Below the pieces are notes generated by a model. It was not told where the DNA came from. It made no database searches and saw only the letters and a program-made list of their open reading frames with translations. A DNA stretch of 64,000 nt from Citrobacter amalonaticus (GTDB taxonomy: Bacteria; Pseudomonadota; Gammaproteobacteria; Enterobacterales; Enterobacteriaceae): positions 1,860,001-1,924,000 of the forward strand of contig NZ_CP014015.2 in assembly GCF_001559075.2 (NCBI RefSeq). The letters run 5' to 3'. Below, piece by piece: positions 54,399 through 63,125 of this stretch. The stretch's first letter is position 1; every line of letters begins with the position of its first letter. The translations under genes were made by a program, and so were the position numbers.

Positions 54399-55790
54399 AT
54401 GCTGGCCTTTCTAAACCAGGTGCGTAAACCGACCCTGGATCTGCCGCTCGATGTGCGGCGCAAGATGTGGTTCAAACCGTTCATGCAGTCTTATCTGGTG
54501 GTCTTCATTGGTTACCTGACCATGTATTTGATCCGCAAGAACTTTAACATCGCCCAGAACGATATGATTTCCACCTACGGGTTGAGCATGACGCAACTGG
54601 GGATGATTGGTCTGGGGTTCTCCATCACCTACGGCGTGGGTAAAACGCTGGTTTCCTATTACGCTGACGGCAAAAACACCAAGCAGTTCCTGCCACTTAT
54701 GCTGATCCTCTCTGCGATTTGTATGCTCGGCTTCAGTGCCAGCATGGGAACGGGTTCCGTAAGCCTGTTCCTGATGATTGCCTTTTATGCCCTGAGCGGA
54801 TTCTTCCAGAGCACCGGCGGCTCGTGCAGCTATTCCACCATCACCAAATGGACGCCTCGCCGTAAGCGCGGTACTTTCCTCGGTTTCTGGAATATCTCTC
54901 ATAACCTTGGCGGCGCAGGTGCGGCCGGCGTGGCGCTGTTCGGTGCGAACGTGCTGTTCGACGGACACGTGATTGGGATGTTTATCTTCCCGTCGATTAT
55001 CGCTCTGATTGTCGGCTTTATCGGTCTGCGCTTTGGTAGCGACTCGCCGGAATCTTACGGTCTCGGTAAAGCTGAAGAACTGTTCGGCGAAGAGATCAGC
55101 GAAGAGGATAAAGAGACCGAAGAAAATGAGATGACCAAATGGCAGATCTTTGTTGAGTATGTGCTGAAAAACAAAGTGATCTGGCTGCTGTGTTTCTCCA
55201 ACATCTTCCTGTACGTGGTGCGTATCGGTATCGACCAGTGGTCTACCGTGTACGCTTTCCAGGAGCTGAAACTGTCCAAAGAGGTGGCAATTCAGGGCTT
55301 TACCTTGTTTGAGGTGGGGGCGCTGGTCGGTACGCTGCTGTGGGGTTGGCTCTCGGATCTGGCGAACGGTCGCCGTGCGCTGGTGGCCTGTGTGGCGCTG
55401 GCACTGATCATCGCGACGCTTGGCGTGTATCAACATGCCAGTAACCAGTATGTCTATCTCGCGTCACTGTTTGCGCTCGGCTTCCTGGTGTTTGGCCCGC
55501 AACTGTTGATTGGCGTGGCGGCGGTAGGTTTTGTTCCGAAAAAAGCTATTGGCGCGGCAGACGGTATCAAGGGCACCTTTGCGTATCTGATCGGCGATAG
55601 CTTTGCCAAGTTAGGTCTGGGGATGATTGCCGACGGTACGCCGGTGTTTGGTTTGACCGGCTGGGCGGGTACCTTCGCCGCGCTGGACGCTGCCGCGATT
55701 GGCTGCATCTGCCTGATGGCGATGGTCGCCGTCATGGAAGAACGCAAAATCCGCCGGGAAAGAAAAATTCAGCAGTTAAGAACCGCTTAA
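54399..55790 (+). CDS. uhpT: Hexose-phosphate:phosphate antiporter UhpT
   Basis: A 463-aa MFS antiporter (E. coli 463 aa) that imports glucose 6-phosphate in exchange for inorganic phosphate and is the main route for fosfomycin entry. YLIRKNFNIAQNDMI contains the phosphate-binding Arg near helix 1, and FFQSTGGSCSYSTITKW is the helix 4 region. A GAGTC-type site precedes the ATG at 54399. A clean terminator follows. No frameshift is visible, so fosfomycin uptake by this route should be intact. Confidence 0.97.
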   Translation: MLAFLNQVRKPTLDLPLDVRRKMWFKPFMQSYLVVFIGYLTMYLIRKNFNIAQNDMISTYGLSMTQLGMIGLGFSITYGVGKTLVSYYADGKNTKQFLPLMLILSAICMLGFSASMGTGSVSLFLMIAFYALSGFFQSTGGSCSYSTITKWTPRRKRGTFLGFWNISHNLGGAGAAGVALFGANVLFDGHVIGMFIFPSIIALIVGFIGLRFGSDSPESYGLGKAEELFGEEISEEDKETEENEMTKWQIFVEYVLKNKVIWLLCFSNIFLYVVRIGIDQWSTVYAFQELKLSKEVAIQGFTLFEVGALVGTLLWGWLSDLANGRRALVACVALALIIATLGVYQHASNQYVYLASLFALGFLVFGPQLLIGVAAVGFVPKKAIGAADGIKGTFAYLIGDSFAKLGLGMIADGTPVFGLTGWAGTFAALDAAAIGCICLMAMVAVMEERKIRRERKIQQLRTA

Positions 55791-55811
55791 GTGTGTAGTT
55801 GGTAACATTTT

Positions 55812-55837
55812 GCCCAGCCTGTGCGCTGGGCTTTTTT
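55812..55837 (+). terminator. uhpT terminator
   Basis: GCCCAGC (55812-55818) pairs with GCTGGGC (55825-55831), then six T. It separates uhpT from convergent adeD. Confidence 0.88.
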
Positions 55838-55867
55838 ATGCCTGTTTCTGGCGATGGTTGACTGAAA

Positions 55868-57634
55868 TCAGTCAGCGATCTCATGGGAGGTGAAGGTAAA
55901 GGTTTCACCGTCAAACAGCCCCTGGCTGGTGAGTTTTAGTGCGGGGATCACCGGCAGAGAGAGAAACGCCATCTGAATAAACGGCTCATCAGGCAGAGTG
56001 CCACATTCTCTACCCGCCGCTTTTAGCGCATCGATCTGCTCCGCCAGAGAATCGGCGGTGTCGGTGCTCATTAACCCGGCAATCGGCAGCGGCAAATGGC
56101 ATTGCACCTGTCCGCTGCGGACGACACAAAGTCCACCGCCATCGTCAATCACCTGATTAACCGCCAGAGCCATCTCTTCCGCGCTGCGACCGATCACCAC
56201 AATGTTATGGCTGTCATGGCTGACCGTCGCCGCCAGTGCGCCTTCACGCAGCCCGAATCCACCTAATAAACTGCAGGCCGGGGGCGACTGGCGACCGTAG
56301 CGTTCAAGCACGGCGATATAGCAAATATCATGACGATCGAAGCCCTCCGCGGTGCACACGCAGTCACTGGCGCCTGTCACCAGCTCGTTAGGGATAACAT
56401 CGATCACCCGATAGCGTTTGCCGGGGGTGAAATGCAGCGGGAAGTCATCGGTGCAAACGGGGAGGCGCGCAATGGTATTGCCATACGGCGGAACGGTTTG
56501 CGCCAGCCTTGCCGGTTCTTCGGTTTTAAGACGTTCGGTGTCAACAGGTTCTCCTTTGACAAACACCTGCTGTACCGTCACGTTGCGGGCATCGCTGAGC
56601 AGGACAATATCCGCCTGTTTTCCGGGGGCCAGTAAGCCAAGATGGCGCAGGCCAAAATGATGAGCGGCGGACCAACTGGCGACGCGATAAGCAACGTGTA
56701 GCGGGACATTATGATGCAAAATCAACCGGCGAATCAGGGCGTCGATATGCCCTTCATGAGCGATCTCCCACGGGTTGCGGTCGTCGGTGCAGAGCAGACA
56801 CTGTGGGCTGTTGAACGCGTTGATCAGCGGTGCCAGCGCATCGAGGTTGCGGGCGGCGGAACCTTCGCGGATCATCAGCGCCATCCCGCGTTGTAGCTTG
56901 CGACGCCCCTCCTCCAGTGTGTAGCTCTCGTGGCAATTCTCGATCCCGGCGGCGATGTAGGCGTTGAGCGCCTTACCGCTCAGTCCTGGACAGTGGCCGT
57001 CCAGCGTCAGAGGGCGAAAGGCGGCCATTTTGTCGAGCAACGCATCCTGTCCTGCAATGACGCCTGGGTAATCCATCACTTCTGCCAGTCCGGCGACCAG
57101 CGGGTGATCGCGCCAGGTCAGCATCTGGTCGAGGGAGAAATGTGCGCCATTCACATCACATCCCTCCAGAGCGGGAACACAGGAACTCACCTGCAGATAC
57201 TGATTCTGCTTCGCCTGTTCGGCGCAGCGGATAAACCAGGAGAACCCTTTTTCGCCCATCACATTGACGATTTCATGTGGATCGCACACGACGGTGGTGA
57301 GCCCGCGCGGCAGCGTCGCGGTTTCAAAAGTCACTGGCGTCATCATGCTGGATTCAATGTGCAGGTGAGAGTCGATAAAGCCGGGAACCGCCGTTGCGCC
57401 GTGGGCGTCGATGCGCCGTAATGCCGGAGCGTCACAATACTCCGCCCCGATGCCCGCGATATGCCGTCCTTTGATCACAATAGGGCCGGTCATTTCTCCG
57501 CCATTGATAATATCGAGAAGAATGACATTATCAATAATATAATCAGCAACCGCTTCGCCGCGTGCGACGGCTAACAATTCCTGCTGTTCCTGACGGCTAA
57601 TATAATGAAATTTATGACTTATGACGTTATTCAT
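55868..57634 (-). CDS. adeD: Adenine deaminase AdeD
   Basis: A 588-aa amidohydrolase that converts adenine to hypoxanthine and ammonia; E. coli AdeD has the same length. GFIDSHLHIESSMMTP carries the HxH metal site near residue 90. VCDPHEIVNVMGEKG, LDGHCPGLSGK and CTDDRNPWEIAHEGH give the other ligands. In K-12 it is silenced by H-NS. It is divergent from adeQ, a purine transporter, over a 175-bp gap with a CRP-like site. Confidence 0.96.
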   Translation of the reverse strand: MNNVISHKFHYISRQEQQELLAVARGEAVADYIIDNVILLDIINGGEMTGPIVIKGRHIAGIGAEYCDAPALRRIDAHGATAVPGFIDSHLHIESSMMTPVTFETATLPRGLTTVVCDPHEIVNVMGEKGFSWFIRCAEQAKQNQYLQVSSCVPALEGCDVNGAHFSLDQMLTWRDHPLVAGLAEVMDYPGVIAGQDALLDKMAAFRPLTLDGHCPGLSGKALNAYIAAGIENCHESYTLEEGRRKLQRGMALMIREGSAARNLDALAPLINAFNSPQCLLCTDDRNPWEIAHEGHIDALIRRLILHHNVPLHVAYRVASWSAAHHFGLRHLGLLAPGKQADIVLLSDARNVTVQQVFVKGEPVDTERLKTEEPARLAQTVPPYGNTIARLPVCTDDFPLHFTPGKRYRVIDVIPNELVTGASDCVCTAEGFDRHDICYIAVLERYGRQSPPACSLLGGFGLREGALAATVSHDSHNIVVIGRSAEEMALAVNQVIDDGGGLCVVRSGQVQCHLPLPIAGLMSTDTADSLAEQIDALKAAGRECGTLPDEPFIQMAFLSLPVIPALKLTSQGLFDGETFTFTSHEIAD

Positions 57635-57730
57635 ATTTTTCTCATTTTGATTTTATCAATTTGATTATTATTTATCATTAAGAAATGCCGGGTGATTATT
57701 TTAAGTTTATCGATTAACGGGCATTTGCAT

Positions 57731-57746
57731 TGTGATTACAATCACT
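57731..57746. promoter_or_regulatory. CRP-like site in the adeD-adeQ gap
   Basis: TGTGATTACAATCACT matches TGTGA-N6-TCACA at nine of ten positions. It is centred 71 bp before the adeQ ATG and 104 bp before the adeD ATG, and could serve either gene. I know of no reported CRP control here. Confidence 0.6.
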
Positions 57747-57809
57747 GAATTAAAGACGGGAGATGTTTTAAATGAGGCCTGCTTATATCTTCATGAATGG
57801 ATGAGAAAA

Positions 57810-59144
57810 ATGAATAATGATATCAGTGATGACGTGCAGCATGATTCAAATCACCTTTCGCGATTATTTAAACTCCGCCAGCATGGCACCGACGTGCGGA
57901 CCGAAACGATTGCCGGGATGACGACGTTTTTAACGATGGTGTACATTGTTTTTGTTAACCCGCAAATACTCGGGGCCGCGCAGATGGACCCCAAAGTGGT
58001 GTTTGTCACCACCTGCCTGATCGCCGGTATTGGCAGCATCGCGATGGGCCTCGTCGCTAATCTTCCCGTTGCATTAGCGCCGGCGATGGGATTGAACGCG
58101 TTTTTTGCCTTTGTGGTGGTGGGCGCGATGGGGGTAAGCTGGCAAACGGGAATGGGGGCTATCTTCTGGGGGGCGGTCGGACTATTTTTACTCACCCTTT
58201 TTCGCATTCGTTACTGGATGATTTCTAATATCCCGATTAATTTACGTATCGGCATCACCAGCGGAATCGGTTTGTTTATTGCGTTGATGGGATTAAAAAA
58301 CTCGGGCGTCATTATTGCAAATAAAGACACTCTGGTGACCATTGGTAACTTAAGCTCCCACAGCGTATTACTCGGTATTTTAGGTTTCTTTATTATTACC
58401 GTACTGTCATCACGCCATTTTCATGCTGCGGTGTTGGTCTCTATTGTCGTCACCTCCTGCTGTGGATTATTTTTCGGCGATGTCCACTTTAGCGGCATCT
58501 ATTCTGTGCCTCCCAGTATTAGCGGGGTGATGGGTGAGGTCGATTTAAGTGGTTCTTTATCGCTTAATCTGGCCGGGATTATCTTTTCGTTCATGCTCAT
58601 CAATTTGTTTGATTCATCAGGAACATTAATTGGTGTGACGGATAAAGCCGGGTTAATCGGTAGCGACGGTAAATTTCCTGGTATGAGACGAGCGCTGTAT
58701 GTCGACAGTGTGAGTTCGGTTGCCGGGGCGTTTATCGGCACCTCTTCCGTGACGGCCTATATTGAGAGTACCTCGGGCGTGGCGGTTGGCGGGCGCACCG
58801 GCCTGACGGCGGTGGTGGTTGGCGTGCTCTTCCTGTTGGTCATGTTTTTTTCTCCGCTGGTGAGTATGGTTCCCGCTTATGCAACGGCAGGCGCGCTGAT
58901 CTTTGTCGGTGTGCTGATGACTTCCAGCCTCTCCCGCGTTAACTGGGATGATTTAACCGAATCGGTACCTGCGTTTATCACCACGGTGATGATGCCTTTT
59001 AGTTTTTCCATTACTGAGGGGATCGCGCTTGGCTTTATGTCGTACTGCATCATGAAAGTGTTTACCGGACGCTGGCGGGAACTGAACCTGTGCGTCGTTG
59101 TGGTCGCGGTGCTGTTTGCGCTGAAAATCATTCTGGTGGATTAG
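57810..59144 (+). CDS. adeQ: Adenine/hypoxanthine permease AdeQ
   Basis: A 444-aa purine:H+ symporter of the AzgA group of the NCS2 superfamily. The N-terminal segment IAGMTTFLTMVYIVFVNPQIL and VALAPAMGLNAFFAFVVV are family motifs; FDSSGTLIGVTDKAGL lies in the substrate site. Start ATG 57810 (MNNDISDDVQHD) gives the E. coli length. A longer frame from 57732 is not supported. Confidence 0.94.
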   Translation: MNNDISDDVQHDSNHLSRLFKLRQHGTDVRTETIAGMTTFLTMVYIVFVNPQILGAAQMDPKVVFVTTCLIAGIGSIAMGLVANLPVALAPAMGLNAFFAFVVVGAMGVSWQTGMGAIFWGAVGLFLLTLFRIRYWMISNIPINLRIGITSGIGLFIALMGLKNSGVIIANKDTLVTIGNLSSHSVLLGILGFFIITVLSSRHFHAAVLVSIVVTSCCGLFFGDVHFSGIYSVPPSISGVMGEVDLSGSLSLNLAGIIFSFMLINLFDSSGTLIGVTDKAGLIGSDGKFPGMRRALYVDSVSSVAGAFIGTSSVTAYIESTSGVAVGGRTGLTAVVVGVLFLLVMFFSPLVSMVPAYATAGALIFVGVLMTSSLSRVNWDDLTESVPAFITTVMMPFSFSITEGIALGFMSYCIMKVFTGRWRELNLCVVVVAVLFALKIILVD

Positions 59145-59196
59145 TATTCATGGGCCGTTTCCAGATATCATGAGCGCTGATAAAGCAGGAGAACGC

Positions 59197-59649
59197 ATGA
59201 TCTGGATAATGCTGGCCACACTGGCGGTGGTGTTTGTTATCGGGTTTCGGATACTCACTTCCGGATCCCGACGGGCGATTCGCCGCTTGAGCGAGCGTCT
59301 GAATATTGATGTGGTGGCGGTAGAATCGATGATCGATCAGATGGGCAAAGCGCAGGGTGAGGCATTTATGCAGTATCTCCATCGCCCCGACGAGTCACAT
59401 CTGCAAAATGCCGCTCAGGTTTTGTTGATCTGGCAGAGCGTCATTGTGGACGGCAGTGAGCAGAACCTGTTGCAGTGGCATCGCCTGCTACAAAAGGCCA
59501 GGCTGGCTGCGCCAATCACCGACGCGCAGGTGCGTCTGGCGCTCGGTTTCTTACGTGAGGTTGATCCGGATATGCAGGACATCAATGCCTTCCAGATGCG
59601 CTACAACGCTTTTTTTCAGCCCGAAGACGGTGTGCACTGGCTGCATTAA
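59197..59649 (+). CDS. yicN: YicN (DUF1198)
   Basis: A 150-aa protein with one N-terminal membrane helix (MIWIMLATLAVVFVIGFRIL) and a cytosolic helical domain ending FQPEDGVHWLH. Function unknown. E. coli YicN has the same length. The start is ATG 59197 after AGGAG. It lies 52 bp after adeQ, and may be transcribed with it. Confidence 0.92.
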   Translation: MIWIMLATLAVVFVIGFRILTSGSRRAIRRLSERLNIDVVAVESMIDQMGKAQGEAFMQYLHRPDESHLQNAAQVLLIWQSVIVDGSEQNLLQWHRLLQKARLAAPITDAQVRLALGFLREVDPDMQDINAFQMRYNAFFQPEDGVHWLH

Positions 59650-59798
59650 GATCAATATGGATGATGAATGTCGTTATGCAAGTGAAGCGTAAGACAGGTT
59701 TAGCCATTGGACAAATAGTTGCCAAAACGTTAAATACGTCACAATTAAAATGTTACACTGCGTGACTTTTCCACAAGAACACCACGCAGGTCGCATAA

Positions 59799-60992
59799 AT
59801 GAGTGAATGTATCGAAGAGAAAACCCGCGCTGACGTTGTCGCCCGCCCGAACTGGTCGGCGGTATTTGCCGTGGCGTTCTGTGTTGCTTGCCTGATTACC
59901 GTCGAGTTTTTACCCGTCAGTCTGTTGACGCCGATGGCGCAGGACCTGGGGATTTCTGAAGGCGTTGCCGGACAGTCGGTGACCGTCACCGCGTTTGTCG
60001 CCATGTTTGCCAGTCTGTTTATCACGCAGATCATTCAGTCTACCGATCGTCGTTATGTGGTGATTCTGTTCTCCGTATTACTGACCCTCTCCTGCCTGCT
60101 GGTCTCTTTTGCCAACTCCTTTGCGTTGTTGCTGGTGGGACGCGCCAGTCTGGGGCTGGCGCTGGGCGGATTCTGGGCGATGTCGGCTTCGCTGACCATG
60201 CGGTTGGTTCCGCCGCGTACGGTGCCGAAAGCGCTGTCGGTGATTTTCGGTGCAGTTTCCATCGCGCTGGTGATTGCCGCTCCGCTGGGCAGTTTTCTGG
60301 GCGGGATCATCGGCTGGCGTAACGTCTTTAACGCGGCGGCGGTGATGGGTGTGCTGTGTATTGTCTGGGTGGTGAAATCACTGCCGTCACTGCCCGGCGA
60401 GCCTTCTCATCAGAAGCAGAACATGTTCAGTCTGTTGAATCGTCCCGGTGTTGCGGCAGGGATGATCGCCATCTTTATGTCCTTTGCCGGACAGTTTGCG
60501 TTCTTCACTTACATCCGCCCGGTGTATATGAATCTGGCAGGCTTTGATGTCGATGGCCTGACGCTGGTGCTGCTGAGTTTTGGCATCGCCAGTTTTGTCG
60601 GCACCTCGCTGTCGTCCATGATTCTTAAACGCTCGGTCAAGCTGGCATTAGCCGGTGCGCCGCTGGTACTGGCGCTGAGCGCGTTGGTGCTGACGCTGTG
60701 GGGGAGTGACAAGATTGTGGCGGCCAGCATTGCGATTATCTGGGGACTGGCGTTTGCACTGGTGCCGGTGGGGTGGTCGACGTGGATTACCCGATCGCTT
60801 GCCGATCAGGCAGAAAAGGCTGGATCCGTCCAGGTCGCCGTGATCCAGCTTGCCAATACCTGTGGGGCCGCGGTGGGAGGCTATGCACTCGATAACCTTG
60901 GCCTGCTGTCGCCCCTGATGCTCTCCGGCAGCCTGATGCTGCTGACGGCGCTTCTGGTGGCAGCGAAAGTTCGCATAAAGGGTATGCAATGA
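59799..60992 (+). CDS. nepI: Purine ribonucleoside exporter NepI
   Basis: A 397-aa MFS exporter (DHA1, 12 helices; E. coli 396) that pumps out inosine, guanosine and related nucleosides. EFLPVSLLTPMAQDLGISEG and FVAMFASLFITQII are typical of its first helices. The 149-bp gap from yicN should carry its promoter. REP units follow. Confidence 0.96.
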   Translation: MSECIEEKTRADVVARPNWSAVFAVAFCVACLITVEFLPVSLLTPMAQDLGISEGVAGQSVTVTAFVAMFASLFITQIIQSTDRRYVVILFSVLLTLSCLLVSFANSFALLLVGRASLGLALGGFWAMSASLTMRLVPPRTVPKALSVIFGAVSIALVIAAPLGSFLGGIIGWRNVFNAAAVMGVLCIVWVVKSLPSLPGEPSHQKQNMFSLLNRPGVAAGMIAIFMSFAGQFAFFTYIRPVYMNLAGFDVDGLTLVLLSFGIASFVGTSLSSMILKRSVKLALAGAPLVLALSALVLTLWGSDKIVAASIAIIWGLAFALVPVGWSTWITRSLADQAEKAGSVQVAVIQLANTCGAAVGGYALDNLGLLSPLMLSGSLMLLTALLVAAKVRIKGMQ

Positions 60993-61005
60993 TCTCACAC
61001 TCTGT

Positions 61006-61086
61006 TTGCCGGATGGCGCTGCGCTTATCCGGCCTACAATACAGAGACTTGTAGGCCGGATAAGGCATTTATGCCACCATCCGGCA
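61006..61086. repeat. REP pair (BIME) after nepI
   Basis: TGCCGGATGGCGCTGCGCTT to TCCGGCCTACA (61007-61038) and TGTAGGCCGGATAAGGCA to CCATCCGGCA (61050-61086) are two opposed REP units between convergent nepI and the porin gene. No separate terminator is evident. Confidence 0.9.
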
Positions 61087-61103
61087 TAACGCGATATTGC
61101 CCA

Positions 61104-62483
61104 TCAGAACCACGCTTCCCACATCGCGCCGACGTTGAAATCGTCCAGCGTTTCGTCATCCGTGCCGTTCACGCGAGCGGTGCGGTCGTTATCCACTTTG
61201 CCGCCGGTGACGTAGAAGCGCAGCATCGGGCGGAACTCCGGTCCCATCGCAATCGACATGTTCTGCGACAGCGTCAGCTTCCAGCCTTTGTTATCGCCGC
61301 CGTTGTCATAGTCAACACGCTGATAGCCCGCTTCCAGCCAGGTGGAGTGCACGTCGTTCCAGAAGTACATTGGACGCACAATGGCACCGTAGTTCTTGCG
61401 ATTTTCACTCTGATCGGCGCTGTTGTCGTAGTCATGGAATGCCAACAGGTATTCAACCTGCGCCTGCTGCGTAAACTTGTGACTACCTTCGAAGCTGGCG
61501 TAAATTGCCGTCAGATCGTCGGTTTTGTTGTAGACGCTGTTGTCGGAATTATCAGAGTAACGGGCGATCACTTTGTTGACGCCGCTGTCATTGGTATGGC
61601 TTACCACAAACGCGCCCTGCCAGGCGTTCAGGCGGTCGTCGGTATCGACAGCCTTCGAGTCAAAGCCATAGTTGGCATAGATTTCCAGATCTAACGGGCC
61701 GAGCTTCATACCGTGAATTTTTGAGGTTACGGCGTAGTTGCCTTTGTCACCAGTGCCGGAACCGCCGGTACAGGTGATGCGTGACGGGTTGGCTTCATCC
61801 TCCATCACTTCCGGGCTGCACGATTCCACGGCGGCCACGGTCGCCACGTCAAACTGCACGCCGCCAATATCGAAGTTCTTCACCCCGGCGCCCTGGCCGT
61901 CGTGGTTCATCCAGAAGTAGTCGTTGATCCCTTGTTGCGGACGTTGGTGGAAGTCGCGACCCGCCCAGATATAAGCGTTCGGGTTGGATTCCAGAACGTT
62001 GGTCACTCCCGCGTAGGCTTTTTTGAGGTTCACCTCGTCGCCCCAGTGGTCGATCATGACGTTGATATCCCAGATCGCGCCGTTGTCGCCTTTGAATGCT
62101 TTGGAAAGCTGGAATTCGCCGCCGTTGCCTTCGTTACCCAGACGACCAATGGCGGACGCGCCGTTATAGGAACCGTCCACGCCGACGTACTTCTGATCGC
62201 CGCTCTGGAAGTGCGCGCCGTAACGCGCATAGCCGCTGAATTTCACACCGAACGGAATGGCCATATCGGGCGACTGTGCGGCGCTTTGCGGCTCAACAAT
62301 CACATCGGTTTTTTTCGCCACAGCAGCGTCCATTTTCGCCTGACGTTCCGCAAGGGCTTTGTCTACGGCTTTGGCGACAATGGCGTCGATTTGTTCCTGA
62401 GTAAATTCCTGTGCGAGTACAGAAATCGGGCAAAGCGCGGCCACGACCGCCATGGCTAATGGAAGTTTTTTTATCATGTTCAT
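61104..62483 (-). CDS. Outer-membrane carbohydrate porin (LamB/ScrY/BglH type)
   Basis: A 459-aa precursor. The signal peptide is followed (MNMIKKLPLAMAVVAALCPI, cleaved after VLAQ) by an alpha-helical segment (about 25-55, VAKAVDKALAERQAKMDAAV) resembling the coiled coil of ScrY and BglH. The barrel then starts GVKFSGYARYGAHFQSG and closes FNVGAMWEAWF with terminal Phe. IWAGRDFHQRP is the LamB-family motif. Beta-glucosides are the likely cargo, judged from the adjacent PTS genes. It is the last gene of the operon. Confidence 0.85.
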   Translation of the reverse strand: MNMIKKLPLAMAVVAALCPISVLAQEFTQEQIDAIVAKAVDKALAERQAKMDAAVAKKTDVIVEPQSAAQSPDMAIPFGVKFSGYARYGAHFQSGDQKYVGVDGSYNGASAIGRLGNEGNGGEFQLSKAFKGDNGAIWDINVMIDHWGDEVNLKKAYAGVTNVLESNPNAYIWAGRDFHQRPQQGINDYFWMNHDGQGAGVKNFDIGGVQFDVATVAAVESCSPEVMEDEANPSRITCTGGSGTGDKGNYAVTSKIHGMKLGPLDLEIYANYGFDSKAVDTDDRLNAWQGAFVVSHTNDSGVNKVIARYSDNSDNSVYNKTDDLTAIYASFEGSHKFTQQAQVEYLLAFHDYDNSADQSENRKNYGAIVRPMYFWNDVHSTWLEAGYQRVDYDNGGDNKGWKLTLSQNMSIAMGPEFRPMLRFYVTGGKVDNDRTARVNGTDDETLDDFNVGAMWEAWF

Positions 62484-62685
62484 GGTTATCTCATTTACGT
62501 TTTATCCTTCAGTTTGCATTGAGCATTCTGAATAGATGTGCGCATTAATTTATTTTAAGATAATAACCATCCCGCCTCGGTGTAATTCGCTATCACCAAA
62601 ACAAGTTGATCTGTTATTTATAGATAGAGGTACAGATAGTATTTATTTAATCGTAGTGACGTCTCCGTTTATTATTATACCCTTC

Positions 62686-62802
62686 GTCTTTCAAGCAGCT
62701 TCTTTGTTGGCTACGTTCGTTCACCCCAGTCACTTACTTGAGTAAGCTCCAGGGGATTCTCTCTCTTGCCGCCTCGAAGCAACTCGAAATCCATTGGGTA
62801 TA
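62686..62802. repeat. ERIC element upstream of the porin gene
   Basis: A 117-bp palindrome with ends TATACCC/GGGTATA and the core CCCCAGTCACTTACTT with GAGTAAGCTCCAGGGG. It lies in the 327-bp gap between the IIA gene and the porin gene, 8 bp after the IIA stop. The rest of that gap (62484-62685) is AT-rich, holds the porin leader and shows nothing else I recognise. Confidence 0.9.
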
Positions 62803-62810
62803 GATTTAAA

Positions 62811-63113
62811 TTAACGTTGATAGAGGTGAATAATTTCTTCTGACAGTTCGCGGGCTAGCAGCGATGTCATTAAATGATCCTGTGCATGCACCATAATTAA
62901 CGTCATGGGTTGCCGGGCTTCCCCGGCATCCTGTTCGATCAATTTGGTTTGCATGTGGTGGGCCTGACGGGCGTAACCGTCAGCTTCCCGAAGCAGGCTT
63001 TTCGCCTCGTCAATGTTGCCTGCGCGCGCGGCGTGCAGCGCCTCGAAGCACAGACTACGGGACTGTCCGGCATTGACGATAATTTCCATTACTGCTTCTT
63101 CTAATGCAATCAT
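62811..63113 (-). CDS. PTS lactose/cellobiose-type IIA component
   Basis: A 100-aa EIIA of the Lac/Chb family, a trimeric three-helix protein that passes phosphate from HPr to IIB. His76 in VHAQDHLMTSLL is the phosphorylation site; MEIIVNAGQSRSLCFEAL is the family start. It is 12 bp after the GH1 gene. The IIB and IIC partners are not in the window and should lie to the right. Confidence 0.9.
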   Translation of the reverse strand: MIALEEAVMEIIVNAGQSRSLCFEALHAARAGNIDEAKSLLREADGYARQAHHMQTKLIEQDAGEARQPMTLIMVHAQDHLMTSLLARELSEEIIHLYQR

Positions 63114-63125
63114 TGTCTGTATCTC

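Noticed and set aside
54411..55436. 341-codon open frame opposite uhpT
   Set aside because: Complement of uhpT codons, no independent support.
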